This document shows, piece by piece, positions 1 through 9,898 of a stretch of 37,430 nucleotides of DNA (the stretch's first letter is position 1; each line of letters starts with the position of its first letter). The notes beneath the pieces are model-generated. The model made no database searches, was not told the DNA's origin, and saw nothing but the letters and a program-made list of their open reading frames with translations. A program made the translations under genes and the position numbers. The stretch comes from Clostridia bacterium (GTDB lineage: Bacteria; Bacillota; Clostridia; Oscillospirales; Acutalibacteraceae): NCBI GenBank assembly GCA_017517135.1, contig JAFXAK010000035.1, positions 1 through 37,430 on the forward strand, given 5' to 3'.

Positions 1-3000
1 AACAACTGTTGTGTCAGCAAGCTGTTCTTCAGTTGCTTCAACATATGTTGTTTCGTCAACCTGTTCGCAATAATCGAACCAAGCCTGAATATCAGTATCA
101 AGCAACAAGTCTGCAGCAACTAAGTAATCCTTGAAGTCGCCAAGGAGATTTGTGATAAGCTCGATAACCATATTAAGGATATCGTTGGAGTATACATTGT
201 CGTTGAGCATTGCATCAACAAATGCTGCAAGTGATTCAGCGTCAATGAGTCCGGGAAGGAGATCCTGAAGAATTGTGCTGAGAAGCTCATAAATTTCTTC
301 GGAAGCTTCTGCATCCCAGTTTGTGTTGTATGCAAGGTAGGGATTCTTGAATTCGGGAGCGATAACTGTGTTGTTTGCAGCAGCTGCCTGGAGTTTTGCA
401 AGAGCTTCAGCTGCATTTGTTACCTTACCGTTTTCATCCTTAACCTCATACATATAATCCCAGTTCATTTCGGTGTATGTGATGTCAACACCCTTAATGA
501 GCTTGATGATTGTTTTGATCATTCCTTCGTATTCGTCACCGAGGAGACCTGCAAGGAAGTCGGGGTTAGCAACAGCGAGGTCAAGAACGAAGGAAACGAG
601 AGTTGTAAGAGTATCCTTATTGTAATTGAATTCACCGTTCGCATCTGTGCCCATTGTAACAACTCTGTAAGCTGTTTCGCCGTTAGCAGATGTGAAGGAT
701 GTGATCTTATAATCGTGATAGAAATACTTGAAGATGTTAAGCATTGTATCGGGAATTACAAGATCTGCGAGAATGTCCATATTGAATACGAATTCAAGAA
801 GGGCATCTGTTGTAAGATTTGTGATGTCAAGACCGTCAACAAGGTTTGTGAGGTCGAAATCAACACCGAATGCGGTGAGAGATGTGAGAAGTGAGCTTAC
901 GGGAGCAATGAGGTTGTTGACAACCGCAACGAAACCGTCTGCATTGAGGAAGTAGAAGAGGTTGGGAAGAAGCTCAAATACTTCGTTTACAGGATCAGCA
1001 GAAACTTCGTCAACAAATGCGAGAAGTGCTCTGAGGATACTGCCGATAGCTTCACTTGTGCGGTAGATACCCTTTTCTGCATCATAGCAGTCTGCTGCTG
1101 TGAAGAGAGTGGACTTACCGTCTTCTACACAACCGAGAAGCATTTCAAGGAGAGGAACGATAGCTTCTTCGTAGCCGTTGCCGCCGTTAAGAGTGATAAG
1201 AATATCGTAAATGGGATCACCATTTGCATCTGTACCAACTACTTCAGCACCGTTGAAGAGAGTGATGTCCTTGCCGAAGAAGAGCCATGCAAGAAGACCG
1301 TCTGCGGGAGCAAGAAGATCAACAACTGCATCAATAAATATCTTCTGATTGTCGTCGATATCCATATCGCCGTCGCCGTCAGCATCAGTTGTGTTGAAGC
1401 CCCAGTCTGCGAGGTCTTCCTTAACAGCCCAAACTGTTTCTGTTTCAGCAACATATGTGCCGTCTGCAGCTACTGTATAAGTGTCTACGCCTTCAACAGT
1501 TTCCTTGCTGTACTTAACAATTGTATCGTCTGCAAGCTGCTCTGCAGTTGCTTCGGAGTATGTTGTTTCTTCAACCTGTTCACAGTATCTGAACCAAGCG
1601 TCGATATCTGTGCCGAGGAGAGCATCAGCAAGAGATAAGTAATCCTTAAAGTCACCGAGGAGATTTGTGATAAGCTCGAGAACCATATTAAGGATATCGT
1701 TGGAGTATACATTGTCGTTGAGCATTGCATCTACGAAAGCTGCAAGTGATTCAGCGTCAATGAGTCCGGGAAGGAGATCCTGAAGAATTGTGCTGAGAAG
1801 CTCATAAATTTCTTCGGAAGCTTCTGCATCCCAGTTTGTGTTGTATGCAAGATAGGGATTTTCGAAGGAAGGAACAATAGCAGTGTTGCCTGCAACTGTG
1901 TTTGTAAGCTGCTGCTTAGCTGCTTCGTCGTTTGTTACATTGCCTTCTTCATCCTTAGTTTCATACATATATTCCCAGTTGATATCAACATAGTTGATTT
2001 CCATACCGGAAATGATAGCTATGATTGCATCATACATCTTGTATGCATCTTCACCGCCACCGAGAAGACCTGCAACGAAGTCTCTGTTTTCGGGAGCTGA
2101 AGCAAGATCAAGAACGAGTGAAAGGAGAATTGTGATTACATGGTATTCACAACCTGTAACATCAAGCCTGTATGATGTCCACTGTTCTGTATCTTTAATC
2201 CAGTAAGCAGCTGAATCATCGATAACAGAAAGCTTACCTACATAGAGGCTGAGAATAATCTTTTCGATTTCTTCAGAGATAACAAGAGGTAATTCGCCGC
2301 CGAGGAATCCGGGAAGCATTTCAAGAATCTTAGCAAGTGTAAGATTAATGTGACCTGCATTGGGATGTCCTTCAGGATAAGTTACCTGGATATCATAGCC
2401 GGTAAGCATTGAAATGAGACCGTTGATTGAGAAATCATCTTCAACAAATGCATCTACGATATCAAGATATCCGAGCACGGGTGCAAGGAGATTTTCAACT
2501 GAAGAACCGATACCGTTTGCATTGAGGAAGTAAATAAGGTTAGCTACGATGTCAAATACAACACCCATAGGATCTGCATCTGCTCTGTTTACAAGGTCAA
2601 TAGCAGATTCAAAGATACTGCAGATTGCAACTGTTGCATCATATGTACCTGTTTCAGCATCATAGCATTCTGCTTCTGTAGCAAGATTTCTGAAGCCGAG
2701 AGCTTCGAGAATCGGAACAAGGCCCATTGTGTAGCCGTGACCGCCGGAAAGAACAAGCACATCGCCTGCTTCCTTATAAACGATTTCGCCGTTTTCAGCG
2801 TATTCGCCTTCGGAAGCTGTGAAGAATCTGTAGTCATCACCGAAGAAGAGCCATTCAAAGATGCTGTTCAGAGGTCTGATGATGTCAGATGCACCTGCAA
2901 GGAAAGCAGCCTGCTTTTCTTCAATAGTATCAGCTTCATCAATGCCCCAATCCTTTGTTACGGTAATGGTAGCCTTGGGAATCTTTTCACCGTCATCATC

Positions 3001-6000
3001 AAGCTTAAAGCTGCCGTCTTCGTTTGTTTCATAAACATATTCGGAAACAACAACATACTTTGTTACTGACGGATTAGCAATATCTTCTTCTGAAGCTTCT
3101 TCATAAACATATCCGCCAAGGTCATCATCGAAATATGATGTGTATCTTGTTAAATATTTGTCGGTGTGACTTGTTGCCTTTTCATACTGAACATTACCGT
3201 CTGCATCGAGAACGGGTGCATATTCATATCTGATATCAACAAAATCAATAATGTCAACAACAGATGTGCCGAGAATAACATCAACAACACCGAGGAGACC
3301 TTCAACCTGTGAGAGAAGATCGCAAAGCATAATTGCGATTGAATCCATCATTTCATCGGAATAAAGGTTATCAAGAAGAAGGTTGTTGACAACATCTGCA
3401 ATAGATGAACCCATATCACCGAGAAGGTCGGGAAGGAACTGATTGAGAACATTCTTGAGGGCATTGTAAACACCCTGAGCTGTGGATTCAGTCCAGTCTG
3501 TCTGATATGCAAGATATCCGATAGAGGGAACGGGATCAAATGTGCCGTTCTGAACAGCATCAAGAATACCCTGTGTATCATCGCTCATATAAGTCCAATC
3601 GGGTTCGGTATAAACAACCTCAATACCGTCAAGAACTTCTGCGATTACGGGATAGATATCAGCGAGTTCGGGCATTTCAAGCATTGAAGCAAGTGTGCCG
3701 AAGAGAACATCGCCATTTGTTTTTGTTGTATCCTGTGCAGGATATGACAGACAGTCAAGAATACCTGTGATAAGAAGAGTGATTGTGTCAGCAGCGGTAA
3801 CAGGTGTTCTGTAGCCTACGCCTGATACTGAGAAGTATTCTTCTGTATCTGCGAACAGACCCTTGATGGTCATACCAACAAGACCGCTGTCAGTAAGGTT
3901 GGTGCCCATAAACTGGTCAACAGCCTTAATGATGTTTGAAAGAGTGAGATGCTTGATATCAAGATTTACAGCCTTATATTCAATATCAAACATGGCATTA
4001 GCATTAATACCTGAGCCTAAATACTGAAGGATTGAGTTAAGATCAAAGCTGTAGCCGTTGAGAAGGTCGGAAACGATAAGTGAAATAAGTCCGTTGATAT
4101 TTACATCAATCAGAGGTCTTACTGTGTCAACAATAACCCATACGGGCATAAGGAGATTCATAAGGAATACAGAGAGACCGTCACTTTCGATCCAGTAAAG
4201 GAGATCGGGAATCATTTCGAGAACATCCTTGATGATGTGCTCTGAATTAAGAAGCTCGTCAATTCTGTCTGCAAGAGCATGAAGCATCTTACGCAAGCCT
4301 CTGTTTACAGACTCACCTTCTGTGCTGAAGTCAGCCTGTGTGGGAAGATTCTTAACACCGAGCATTTCAAGAAGAACACCGAGAGTTGTTGCATAGGAAT
4401 CATAACCCTGGAGCTCGAGAAGGTTACCGAATACGGAAATATTCTGACCGCCGAACAGGAAGCCTACAACGATTTCCGCATAGTCAAGAAGGTCACATAT
4501 GATATCGATAAACATATCCATATCACCGTCTACAAGAGCTTCGCCCTTATAAGACCATGTGATAGTGCCGTCACCGTTTGCTGTACCGGTTACATTGCTG
4601 AAGTGGTTTACATAAGCACTGTTATCGGGAGCAATGACAACTGCATCATCCTTCCATGTATCAACAGAATAGAGATAACCGAAGGATTCAAACCATACAC
4701 AGATATCAACACCGAGCTGGTTTGTGAGAATTTCATCCATAACAGCACTGGGAGAGTCGCCGAAGCCGCCGAGAAGCTCAACAAGTGTTGTTATAGTTTC
4801 GTTTGTGAATACACCGCCGAGAGCATCACCGATCATTTCGCTGATTACGATAGGCTCTGAGCCGGTCAATGTCATAATCTCGTTAAAGATCTGGTCAATG
4901 TTGTCAACAAGATAGTTAGCATCTGCCTCAGACCAGTCATTGCCGTACTTGAGGTAAACGATATCTGTGCTTGTTGCACCGTCAACATTGGAATAGCTCC
5001 AATCGCTTTGTGCCCAATTCATTTCAAGAAGCTCATATTCGGGATTACCGAGAGCATCCTTGTTGGGCATAAGAAGCTCGAAAATAGCAGCAATAATGTC
5101 ATCGGGATGAGCTACTGCATTAGCTGCGACTGAATTTATAAGCTGAATAATAGCAGGATCATCAATAGAATCGCCTAAAAGACCGTCAATGAAGCCTTCC
5201 TGCTTGAGAGCAAGGATAACATAGTCAAGCAGAGCATAGAGAACGTCGCCCTTTCTTGCTTCAAGGTCAACTCTCTGCTGACCGTTAGCGGAGGTCTTAT
5301 AAGTCCATTTTGAAGAGAACATAATCTTGGTCTGATCAAAATAGGGAAGAGCCATTGAATCGCCGACAAGTGAATTGATGATATCGCCAAGGTCGGTAAG
5401 GTTGAAGTCAAGCATTGAATCAAGGTCAAGCAATTCACCGAGGTTAAGGTCAAGGTCGAAGGAGATAGCACCTGCCAAAGCACCTTCAGCCACACTAAGT
5501 ATATCAGCTACAGCACCTGATAAATCAGTTTTAATGTCAACCTCTGTAACTTCAAGAGTAAGGGTAATTATAGCCTGCTTAAGAATATCCGAAACTGAAT
5601 CCATTGACAGGAAGTAAATCAGATTGGGAAGCATCTCAAGCACAGTTGAAAGAGGTGCATTAGCAATCTTTACAAGAAGAGCCTTTATAGGGTTGAAGAG
5701 TGCATTAGCAACATCTGAACCGCTGAAGTAGCCTGAAAGAGTAGAAATGCTTTCGGAAGGCACACCAAGTGTTTCAAATAACGGAATAAGAACCTTATTG
5801 AAAAGACCAACCTGCTCGATTTTAAGACCAAGATCACCTACTGCAGCAAGACCGCCGCCTGCTGCGAGATTGACATCCTTGGAGTACAGGAATGCAACAT
5901 CATTTGCTTCATCTGAGAAATTAACATCACCAAGGGCTGTCTGGAGCAAGGGGACAATTGCTTCAAGAACAAGACCTATAACATCTGTGAAGGACTCAAA

Positions 6001-9000
6001 GTCAGAAACACCCCATACAAGGTCAAGTGCTTTGCTTTCATCCTCTTCTGTTTCGGGATCGTCTTTAGCAACAAGCTTTGACCAATCTCTACCTGCACCC
6101 TTAAGAGTTTTATAGAAATCGGTGTTGGGTCCGAAGGAAACAGGATCAAGGTCAGCCATACAATCCGCGAAGGTACTGGGATAAACATAAAGACCTAAAT
6201 CTGCAAAAACTTCAGGGAACTGACGCTGTAAACGATACATACCGTCTGAGCCGGAGGTTGTACCTGTCTGACGATAATTACCGTCATGGTCATGCCAATC
6301 TTCGTCAACGAAAATGTTAAGAGTACCTGTAATTGAAAGAATTGATACATCGAGATCAAGCGCATATGCACCTGATGCACTACCCCATTGAGTCTGAGGC
6401 TCACCGAGATCCTTAAGAACATCCTTAAGTGTTACATCAAGAAGATTTGCAAGCATCGGGAAAATTAAGCCAACAAGCATATTGACGATTCCATCTGAGA
6501 AAGCTTCGTCAAAGAGCACATTAACAAACGATGCAAGGTCATCAATTGTTTCCAATTCTTTCTCATCAATCTCCGTACCGAGGGTATCACCGAGTGAGCC
6601 TGCAATATCCTTAAGACCGATAAGTGCAGCGAAGTCACGGCTGGTAACGGCATTGTCTATCTTTGCAACAAGACCGTCAACCTCTTCGCCGGTAACAGTA
6701 TAGTTATCATCCTCGCCGTCTCTTGCGATATCATTGGGATAACCTAACTGTACTTCATATTCTTCACCGTCTTCGGGATCAATTTCAGTTATAATCTGGC
6801 TGCCTGCGTGACGGACAGCATAGTTACCTCTGATATCAGCGAAGGTAAAGCTATGATTGAAAGCAGAGTAACCGTCTGTATCAACAAACTTCTGCCAGGA
6901 GTCGAGAAGAGAAGACTGAGTGTTATAGATAGTAACCTGCGCATTTGTTACCCAATTATCTTTTGTGAGAGATCTTTCTTCTTCATTTCCGTCCTTATCG
7001 GTTGCTGTCCATGTTACGTTTGTAGCAAGACAGTACTGATAGAAATCTTCATCGAAATGAACAAGAACTGATTTGAGCTGAGCATAGTTTGTGAAGTCTA
7101 CTGTGAGACCTGTGGGATATGCTGCAATAGCATTGAGCTGAGCAGCATTACGCTCTTTCATATAGAGCTCAAGAGCAGAGTTGCTCTGAGTATAGGTTTC
7201 AGAAAGAACATCCTGAAGAAGTCTTGTTTCACCGTTGTATTCAATGGAGAAGAGCTCATCTGTCCATTCCTTGCCGTATTCAGCAACAAACTCATTATAA
7301 ACTTCAAGAAAGTCATTATATTCATATGTAGCATTCTTATGGAGGTCCATAAGCTCTTCATTTGAAAGACTTGTGAAATCCTGTGTTACATAAGGAAGGA
7401 AGTATTCAAAATATGACTTATAAAGAACTTCGTCATCTCTTGTTGCAAGCTTTGCTTCAAGATTAGTAATGAAGGTGTTCCATTTTGCCATGGTAATTTC
7501 TTCGTCACCTTCAGCAACATCTGCATTGATTTCTGCGAGCATTGCATTGATTTCTGCAGTAGTGAAGTTATATTCACCGTTGAGGATGCTATTAAGAGCA
7601 TTTGCCTTGTCGAGAACAGCTGCAACCTGTGTTGTATCTATATCGTCAAGGGTATTGATAGCTTCTTCATCCTTAACATATTCCCAGTTAGCATCATATG
7701 TGCTCTCAATTGTCTGCAAGGTTTCACGCAGACGCTGGAGGCGCATTGTGTCATAGAGCTCCTGAATGTATGCATCAACTGCAGCATCCATAGCAGCAAC
7801 AGAGTTGTACTTATCCACATATTCGGGGAAATTAGTTACAACATAGGTAAGAGCTGCCTTATAGTCTGCATTTGTCTGGAGGGTATCGAAAACATCCTTT
7901 GCTGCAGCAAGCTCAGCGTGAAGTGCGAGCATTTCTGCATAAGACCAATCCGAATAGTCCGTATCCGGAATCTTTGTTATAAGACTATCGATACTTTCTC
8001 TTACAAGAGCAATATTGTATGCATCCCAAAGATTATCAATGTAATCAAGAACCTGCTGGTAGGTGTAGCCTGCATCGTTCTGTTCGAAGTGATTGATAAC
8101 AGAAGTGTTGCTGATAAATTCTGTTGTGGAATTATTCTTACCGTCAGCCACAAGATACAAGTTGTAAAGATCTGCAGCGGACATTTCGACCATCTGATCG
8201 AATGTAAGAGTCATAACCTCATCATTGAAATAGTCAACAAACTTCTGAAGAAGTCTGGCACTCTGTGAATCTCTACCTGAAATTCTGGCAGAAACACTTC
8301 TGTAGTAGTTCCAGTAGTAAGCAACATACTTGTTTGTATAAGCGTTAGTGAACTTACCACCCTGTGTAGCGTATGCATATCTTTCACGGCCATACTTATA
8401 AGAAAAGCTTACCTTTGTGACAAACTTTCTGGGGATGTCGTGAGCAGAATCAAAAGTGAGCAGGTAAGCTGTAATAGCTTCGGGGCTGAGCTCAATTGAT
8501 ACGCTCTTCTGAACTGAGCTTACACAACTGTCAAGGTTTTCATCAGAGTCAGTTTCCCACTTAACTTTTGAATGGTTGGTAATTTCGTCTCCTTCGTCTA
8601 CATTATCTGTAGTCAGCCAGGAGCCGCTATGCCAAGCATACTTACTTGAATCGGTTGAACCGGTGGGGAGAGAACCAAGATAGCTGAAAAGGTCTGTACC
8701 GGTAGGATCCAGAATAGCATAAATAAGAGACTGCTGAGTTGAGTCTGTTATGCCAAGGCTGGAAATCAATGCCGGCGCAAGAGTTTCACCTGTGTTGTTG
8801 GAAACTCTGCCACCAAAACTTGATACTAAGTTGGTAAATGCATAGGATACAATCGCATCTGCAGCATACAGCATGCTGTATTCACCCGAATAAATCAAAA
8901 TGTTATCGGAGTTCTGCTTCAGCGAATTTGCATTGTACTCAGTAGCTGCCGTAGCAAGCAAAGCCTTTACTTCTGCTGCGGTATAAGAGCCACTGTCTTT

Positions 9001-9138
9001 AAGCAAGGGGGCATACCCTGCTACAGCCGAGGCTTCCGGAGCAAGATTAGGCAAAGCAATACTGAAGCAACTGAATGCCATGAGTACCGAGAGGAACAAA
9101 CTAAGTATCTTAGTTGGCATGTTCGCTCTTGTTTCCAT
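1..9138 (-). CDS. Giant secreted modular repeat protein (partial, C-terminus beyond the left edge)
   Basis: I recognise no family. The minus frame starting at ATG 9138 reads without a stop for exactly 3,046 codons to base 1 and remains open, so the protein exceeds 3,000 residues. GGAGTG lies 6 nt before this ATG; a second ATG at 9120 has no site. The first 38 residues are a signal peptide (hydrophobic ILSLFLSVLMAF core, cleavage probably after EASA). Residues 39 to about 1000 are mixed and helix-rich. The part encoded by about 6100-1 is built of at least four diverged modules of about 500 residues. Recurring landmarks are a YFLNA(D/N)G-like block (near 950, 2530, 4195, 5605), an NW(D/E)YMYE(V/T)KDE-like block (near 450, 1965, 3585, 5000) and a leucine-rich LLSTILQDLLPGL block. 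Composition is acidic with many Leu, Val, Asp and Asn and few Cys. Role is unknown; a surface or extracellular scaffold/adhesin is inference. It has its own promoter. Confidence 0.93.
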   Translation of the reverse strand, partial: METRANMPTKILSLFLSVLMAFSCFSIALPNLAPEASAVAGYAPLLKDSGSYTAAEVKALLATAATEYNANSLKQNSDNILIYSGEYSMLYAADAIVSYAFTNLVSSFGGRVSNNTGETLAPALISSLGITDSTQQSLIYAILDPTGTDLFSYLGSLPTGSTDSSKYAWHSGSWLTTDNVDEGDEITNHSKVKWETDSDENLDSCVSSVQKSVSIELSPEAITAYLLTFDSAHDIPRKFVTKVSFSYKYGRERYAYATQGGKFTNAYTNKYVAYYWNYYRSVSARISGRDSQSARLLQKFVDYFNDEVMTLTFDQMVEMSAADLYNLYLVADGKNNSTTEFISNTSVINHFEQNDAGYTYQQVLDYIDNLWDAYNIALVRESIDSLITKIPDTDYSDWSYAEMLALHAELAAAKDVFDTLQTNADYKAALTYVVTNFPEYVDKYNSVAAMDAAVDAYIQELYDTMRLQRLRETLQTIESTYDANWEYVKDEEAINTLDDIDTTQVAAVLDKANALNSILNGEYNFTTAEINAMLAEINADVAEGDEEITMAKWNTFITNLEAKLATRDDEVLYKSYFEYFLPYVTQDFTSLSNEELMDLHKNATYEYNDFLEVYNEFVAEYGKEWTDELFSIEYNGETRLLQDVLSETYTQSNSALELYMKERNAAQLNAIAAYPTGLTVDFTNYAQLKSVLVHFDEDFYQYCLATNVTWTATDKDGNEEERSLTKDNWVTNAQVTIYNTQSSLLDSWQKFVDTDGYSAFNHSFTFADIRGNYAVRHAGSQIITEIDPEDGEEYEVQLGYPNDIARDGEDDNYTVTGEEVDGLVAKIDNAVTSRDFAALIGLKDIAGSLGDTLGTEIDEKELETIDDLASFVNVLFDEAFSDGIVNMLVGLIFPMLANLLDVTLKDVLKDLGEPQTQWGSASGAYALDLDVSILSITGTLNIFVDEDWHDHDGNYRQTGTTSGSDGMYRLQRQFPEVFADLGLYVYPSTFADCMADLDPVSFGPNTDFYKTLKGAGRDWSKLVAKDDPETEEDESKALDLVWGVSDFESFTDVIGLVLEAIVPLLQTALGDVNFSDEANDVAFLYSKDVNLAAGGGLAAVGDLGLKIEQVGLFNKVLIPLFETLGVPSESISTLSGYFSGSDVANALFNPIKALLVKIANAPLSTVLEMLPNLIYFLSMDSVSDILKQAIITLTLEVTEVDIKTDLSGAVADILSVAEGALAGAISFDLDLNLGELLDLDSMLDFNLTDLGDIINSLVGDSMALPYFDQTKIMFSSKWTYKTSANGQQRVDLEARKGDVLYALLDYVILALKQEGFIDGLLGDSIDDPAIIQLINSVAANAVAHPDDIIAAIFELLMPNKDALGNPEYELLEMNWAQSDWSYSNVDGATSTDIVYLKYGNDWSEADANYLVDNIDQIFNEIMTLTGSEPIVISEMIGDALGGVFTNETITTLVELLGGFGDSPSAVMDEILTNQLGVDICVWFESFGYLYSVDTWKDDAVVIAPDNSAYVNHFSNVTGTANGDGTITWSYKGEALVDGDMDMFIDIICDLLDYAEIVVGFLFGGQNISVFGNLLELQGYDSYATTLGVLLEMLGVKNLPTQADFSTEGESVNRGLRKMLHALADRIDELLNSEHIIKDVLEMIPDLLYWIESDGLSVFLMNLLMPVWVIVDTVRPLIDVNINGLISLIVSDLLNGYSFDLNSILQYLGSGINANAMFDIEYKAVNLDIKHLTLSNIIKAVDQFMGTNLTDSGLVGMTIKGLFADTEEYFSVSGVGYRTPVTAADTITLLITGILDCLSYPAQDTTKTNGDVLFGTLASMLEMPELADIYPVIAEVLDGIEVVYTEPDWTYMSDDTQGILDAVQNGTFDPVPSIGYLAYQTDWTESTAQGVYNALKNVLNQFLPDLLGDMGSSIADVVNNLLLDNLYSDEMMDSIAIMLCDLLSQVEGLLGVVDVILGTSVVDIIDFVDIRYEYAPVLDADGNVQYEKATSHTDKYLTRYTSYFDDDLGGYVYEEASEEDIANPSVTKYVVVSEYVYETNEDGSFKLDDDGEKIPKATITVTKDWGIDEADTIEEKQAAFLAGASDIIRPLNSIFEWLFFGDDYRFFTASEGEYAENGEIVYKEAGDVLVLSGGHGYTMGLVPILEALGFRNLATEAECYDAETGTYDATVAICSIFESAIDLVNRADADPMGVVFDIVANLIYFLNANGIGSSVENLLAPVLGYLDIVDAFVEDDFSINGLISMLTGYDIQVTYPEGHPNAGHINLTLAKILEMLPGFLGGELPLVISEEIEKIILSLYVGKLSVIDDSAAYWIKDTEQWTSYRLDVTGCEYHVITILLSLVLDLASAPENRDFVAGLLGGGEDAYKMYDAIIAIISGMEINYVDINWEYMYETKDEEGNVTNDEAAKQQLTNTVAGNTAIVPSFENPYLAYNTNWDAEASEEIYELLSTILQDLLPGLIDAESLAAFVDAMLNDNVYSNDILNMVLELITNLLGDFKDYLSLADALLGTDIDAWFRYCEQVEETTYSEATAEQLADDTIVKYSKETVEGVDTYTVAADGTYVAETETVWAVKEDLADWGFNTTDADGDGDMDIDDNQKIFIDAVVDLLAPADGLLAWLFFGKDITLFNGAEVVGTDANGDPIYDILITLNGGNGYEEAIVPLLEMLLGCVEDGKSTLFTAADCYDAEKGIYRTSEAIGSILRALLAFVDEVSADPVNEVFELLPNLFYFLNADGFVAVVNNLIAPVSSLLTSLTAFGVDFDLTNLVDGLDITNLTTDALLEFVFNMDILADLVIPDTMLNIFKYFYHDYKITSFTSANGETAYRVVTMGTDANGEFNYNKDTLTTLVSFVLDLAVANPDFLAGLLGDEYEGMIKTIIKLIKGVDITYTEMNWDYMYEVKDENGKVTNAAEALAKLQAAAANNTVIAPEFKNPYLAYNTNWDAEASEEIYELLSTILQDLLPGLIDAESLAAFVDAMLNDNVYSNDILNMVIELITNLLGDFKDYLVAADLLLDTDIQAWFDYCEQVDETTYVEATEEQLADTTVV

Positions 9139-9248
9139 AAAAAACACTCCTTTTTGTTTTTATATGTTTTTCATTTAATACAAAATACGCACCCGATTCC
9201 CCACTACACCTAAAATGGGGGCACTGATGGGTATACTATATCGTTTTC

Positions 9249-9277
9249 ATTATAAACAAAATTTTGGCAAGTGTCAA
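9249..9277 (-). promoter_or_regulatory. Consensus sigma-A promoter of the giant secreted protein gene
   Basis: On the minus strand TTGACA (9277-9272) and TATAAT (9254-9249) are separated by 17 nt, a full match to consensus. The predicted start is near 9242, giving a leader of about 105 nt before ATG 9138. The leader can form a small CCCCA/TGGGG hairpin. A perfect 12-bp palindrome, AGGAAATTTCCT (9286-9297), lies just upstream of the -35 box and could be an operator or UP-like element. Confidence 0.8.
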
Positions 9278-9297
9278 CCGGATATAGGAAATTTCCT

Positions 9298-9682
9298 GAC
9301 AAAAATGTAAAGTAATTTATATGCCATTTGCACAAAAGATTTTTGCCCGTTTTTTAAAATGTTCAAAACAAAGTTGAAAAGTGGTTGAAAGCGTGTTTAT
9401 TGCGTGTTTACAGCTGCAGAGAGGGGTATATAGAATGTAATAAAAATTTATAATTATTAAAAACATTATATTTAAATATTTTTACAGAAATTGTCACGGC
9501 ATTTTTTTGAGTGTCGGACAACAATTATTCTCAAAAAGAAAAATAAATACCCTGAAAATCGGCCGATTTTTACCATAAAACGGTAATTTAAAAGCTTTAA
9601 AAGTAAAGTATTTTACCTTTACTTTTTTCTTTGCCAATTTTTCAAAAAAGAAAGCTGTTTTCTTTACACCGGTTTTCACCAA
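9298..9682. other. AT-rich intergenic stretch with hairpins, no gene seen
   Basis: There is no convincing gene here. It holds a perfect 16-bp palindrome AAAATCGGCCGATTTT (9555-9570), a 10-bp stem AAAAGTAAAG/CTTTACTTTT (9599-9608 with 9617-9626), and a weaker AAAGAAA/TTTTCTTT stem near 9648-9664. A minus-strand frame at 9494-9721 is low-complexity (Lys/Phe-rich), lacks a ribosome site and overlaps the hairpins, so I do not call it. Confidence 0.5.
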
Positions 9683-9691
9683 AACAAAAAA

Positions 9692-9738
9692 ACACCACCT
9701 GTTGTGGTCGGACTTCTCCAAAACACAACAGGTGATGT
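9692..9738 (-). terminator. Strong hairpin, probable bidirectional terminator
   Basis: CACCTGTTGTG (9696-9706) pairs perfectly with CACAACAGGTG (9724-9734), and the stem extends by three more pairs after one mismatch. On the minus strand it is followed by seven T; on the plus strand T6 follows shortly. It would be the second terminator behind the sulfatase/anSME operon. Confidence 0.6.
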
Positions 9739-9862
9739 AATTTTTTCAATACAATAAAATATACAGATTATGGGAGATATGTATATTTCTGAACTTTTAT
9801 TACCAAAAGACATAATCAGATTTTATAAAAAATATAAAAAGCCGGAAAACTTTAATTTTTCC

Positions 9863-9891
9863 GAAAAAAAAGAGGCGTTTTTCTCGCCCCT
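9863..9891 (-). terminator. Rho-independent terminator of the sulfatase-anSME operon
   Basis: Directly after the anSME stop codon, AGGGGCG and CGCCTCT form a 7-bp stem (one G-U) over a short A-rich loop, followed by eight T on the minus strand. Confidence 0.8.
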
Positions 9892-9898
9892 TGAAGAA

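Noticed and set aside
4279-4860. Plus-strand frame of 193 codons inside the giant gene
   Set aside because: Antisense shadow of the repeat-protein frame; no ribosome site and an unnatural Cys/Ile-rich composition.
9494-9721. Minus-strand frame of 75 codons
   Set aside because: Low-complexity Lys/Phe-rich product, no ribosome site, and it covers several hairpins and a terminator.
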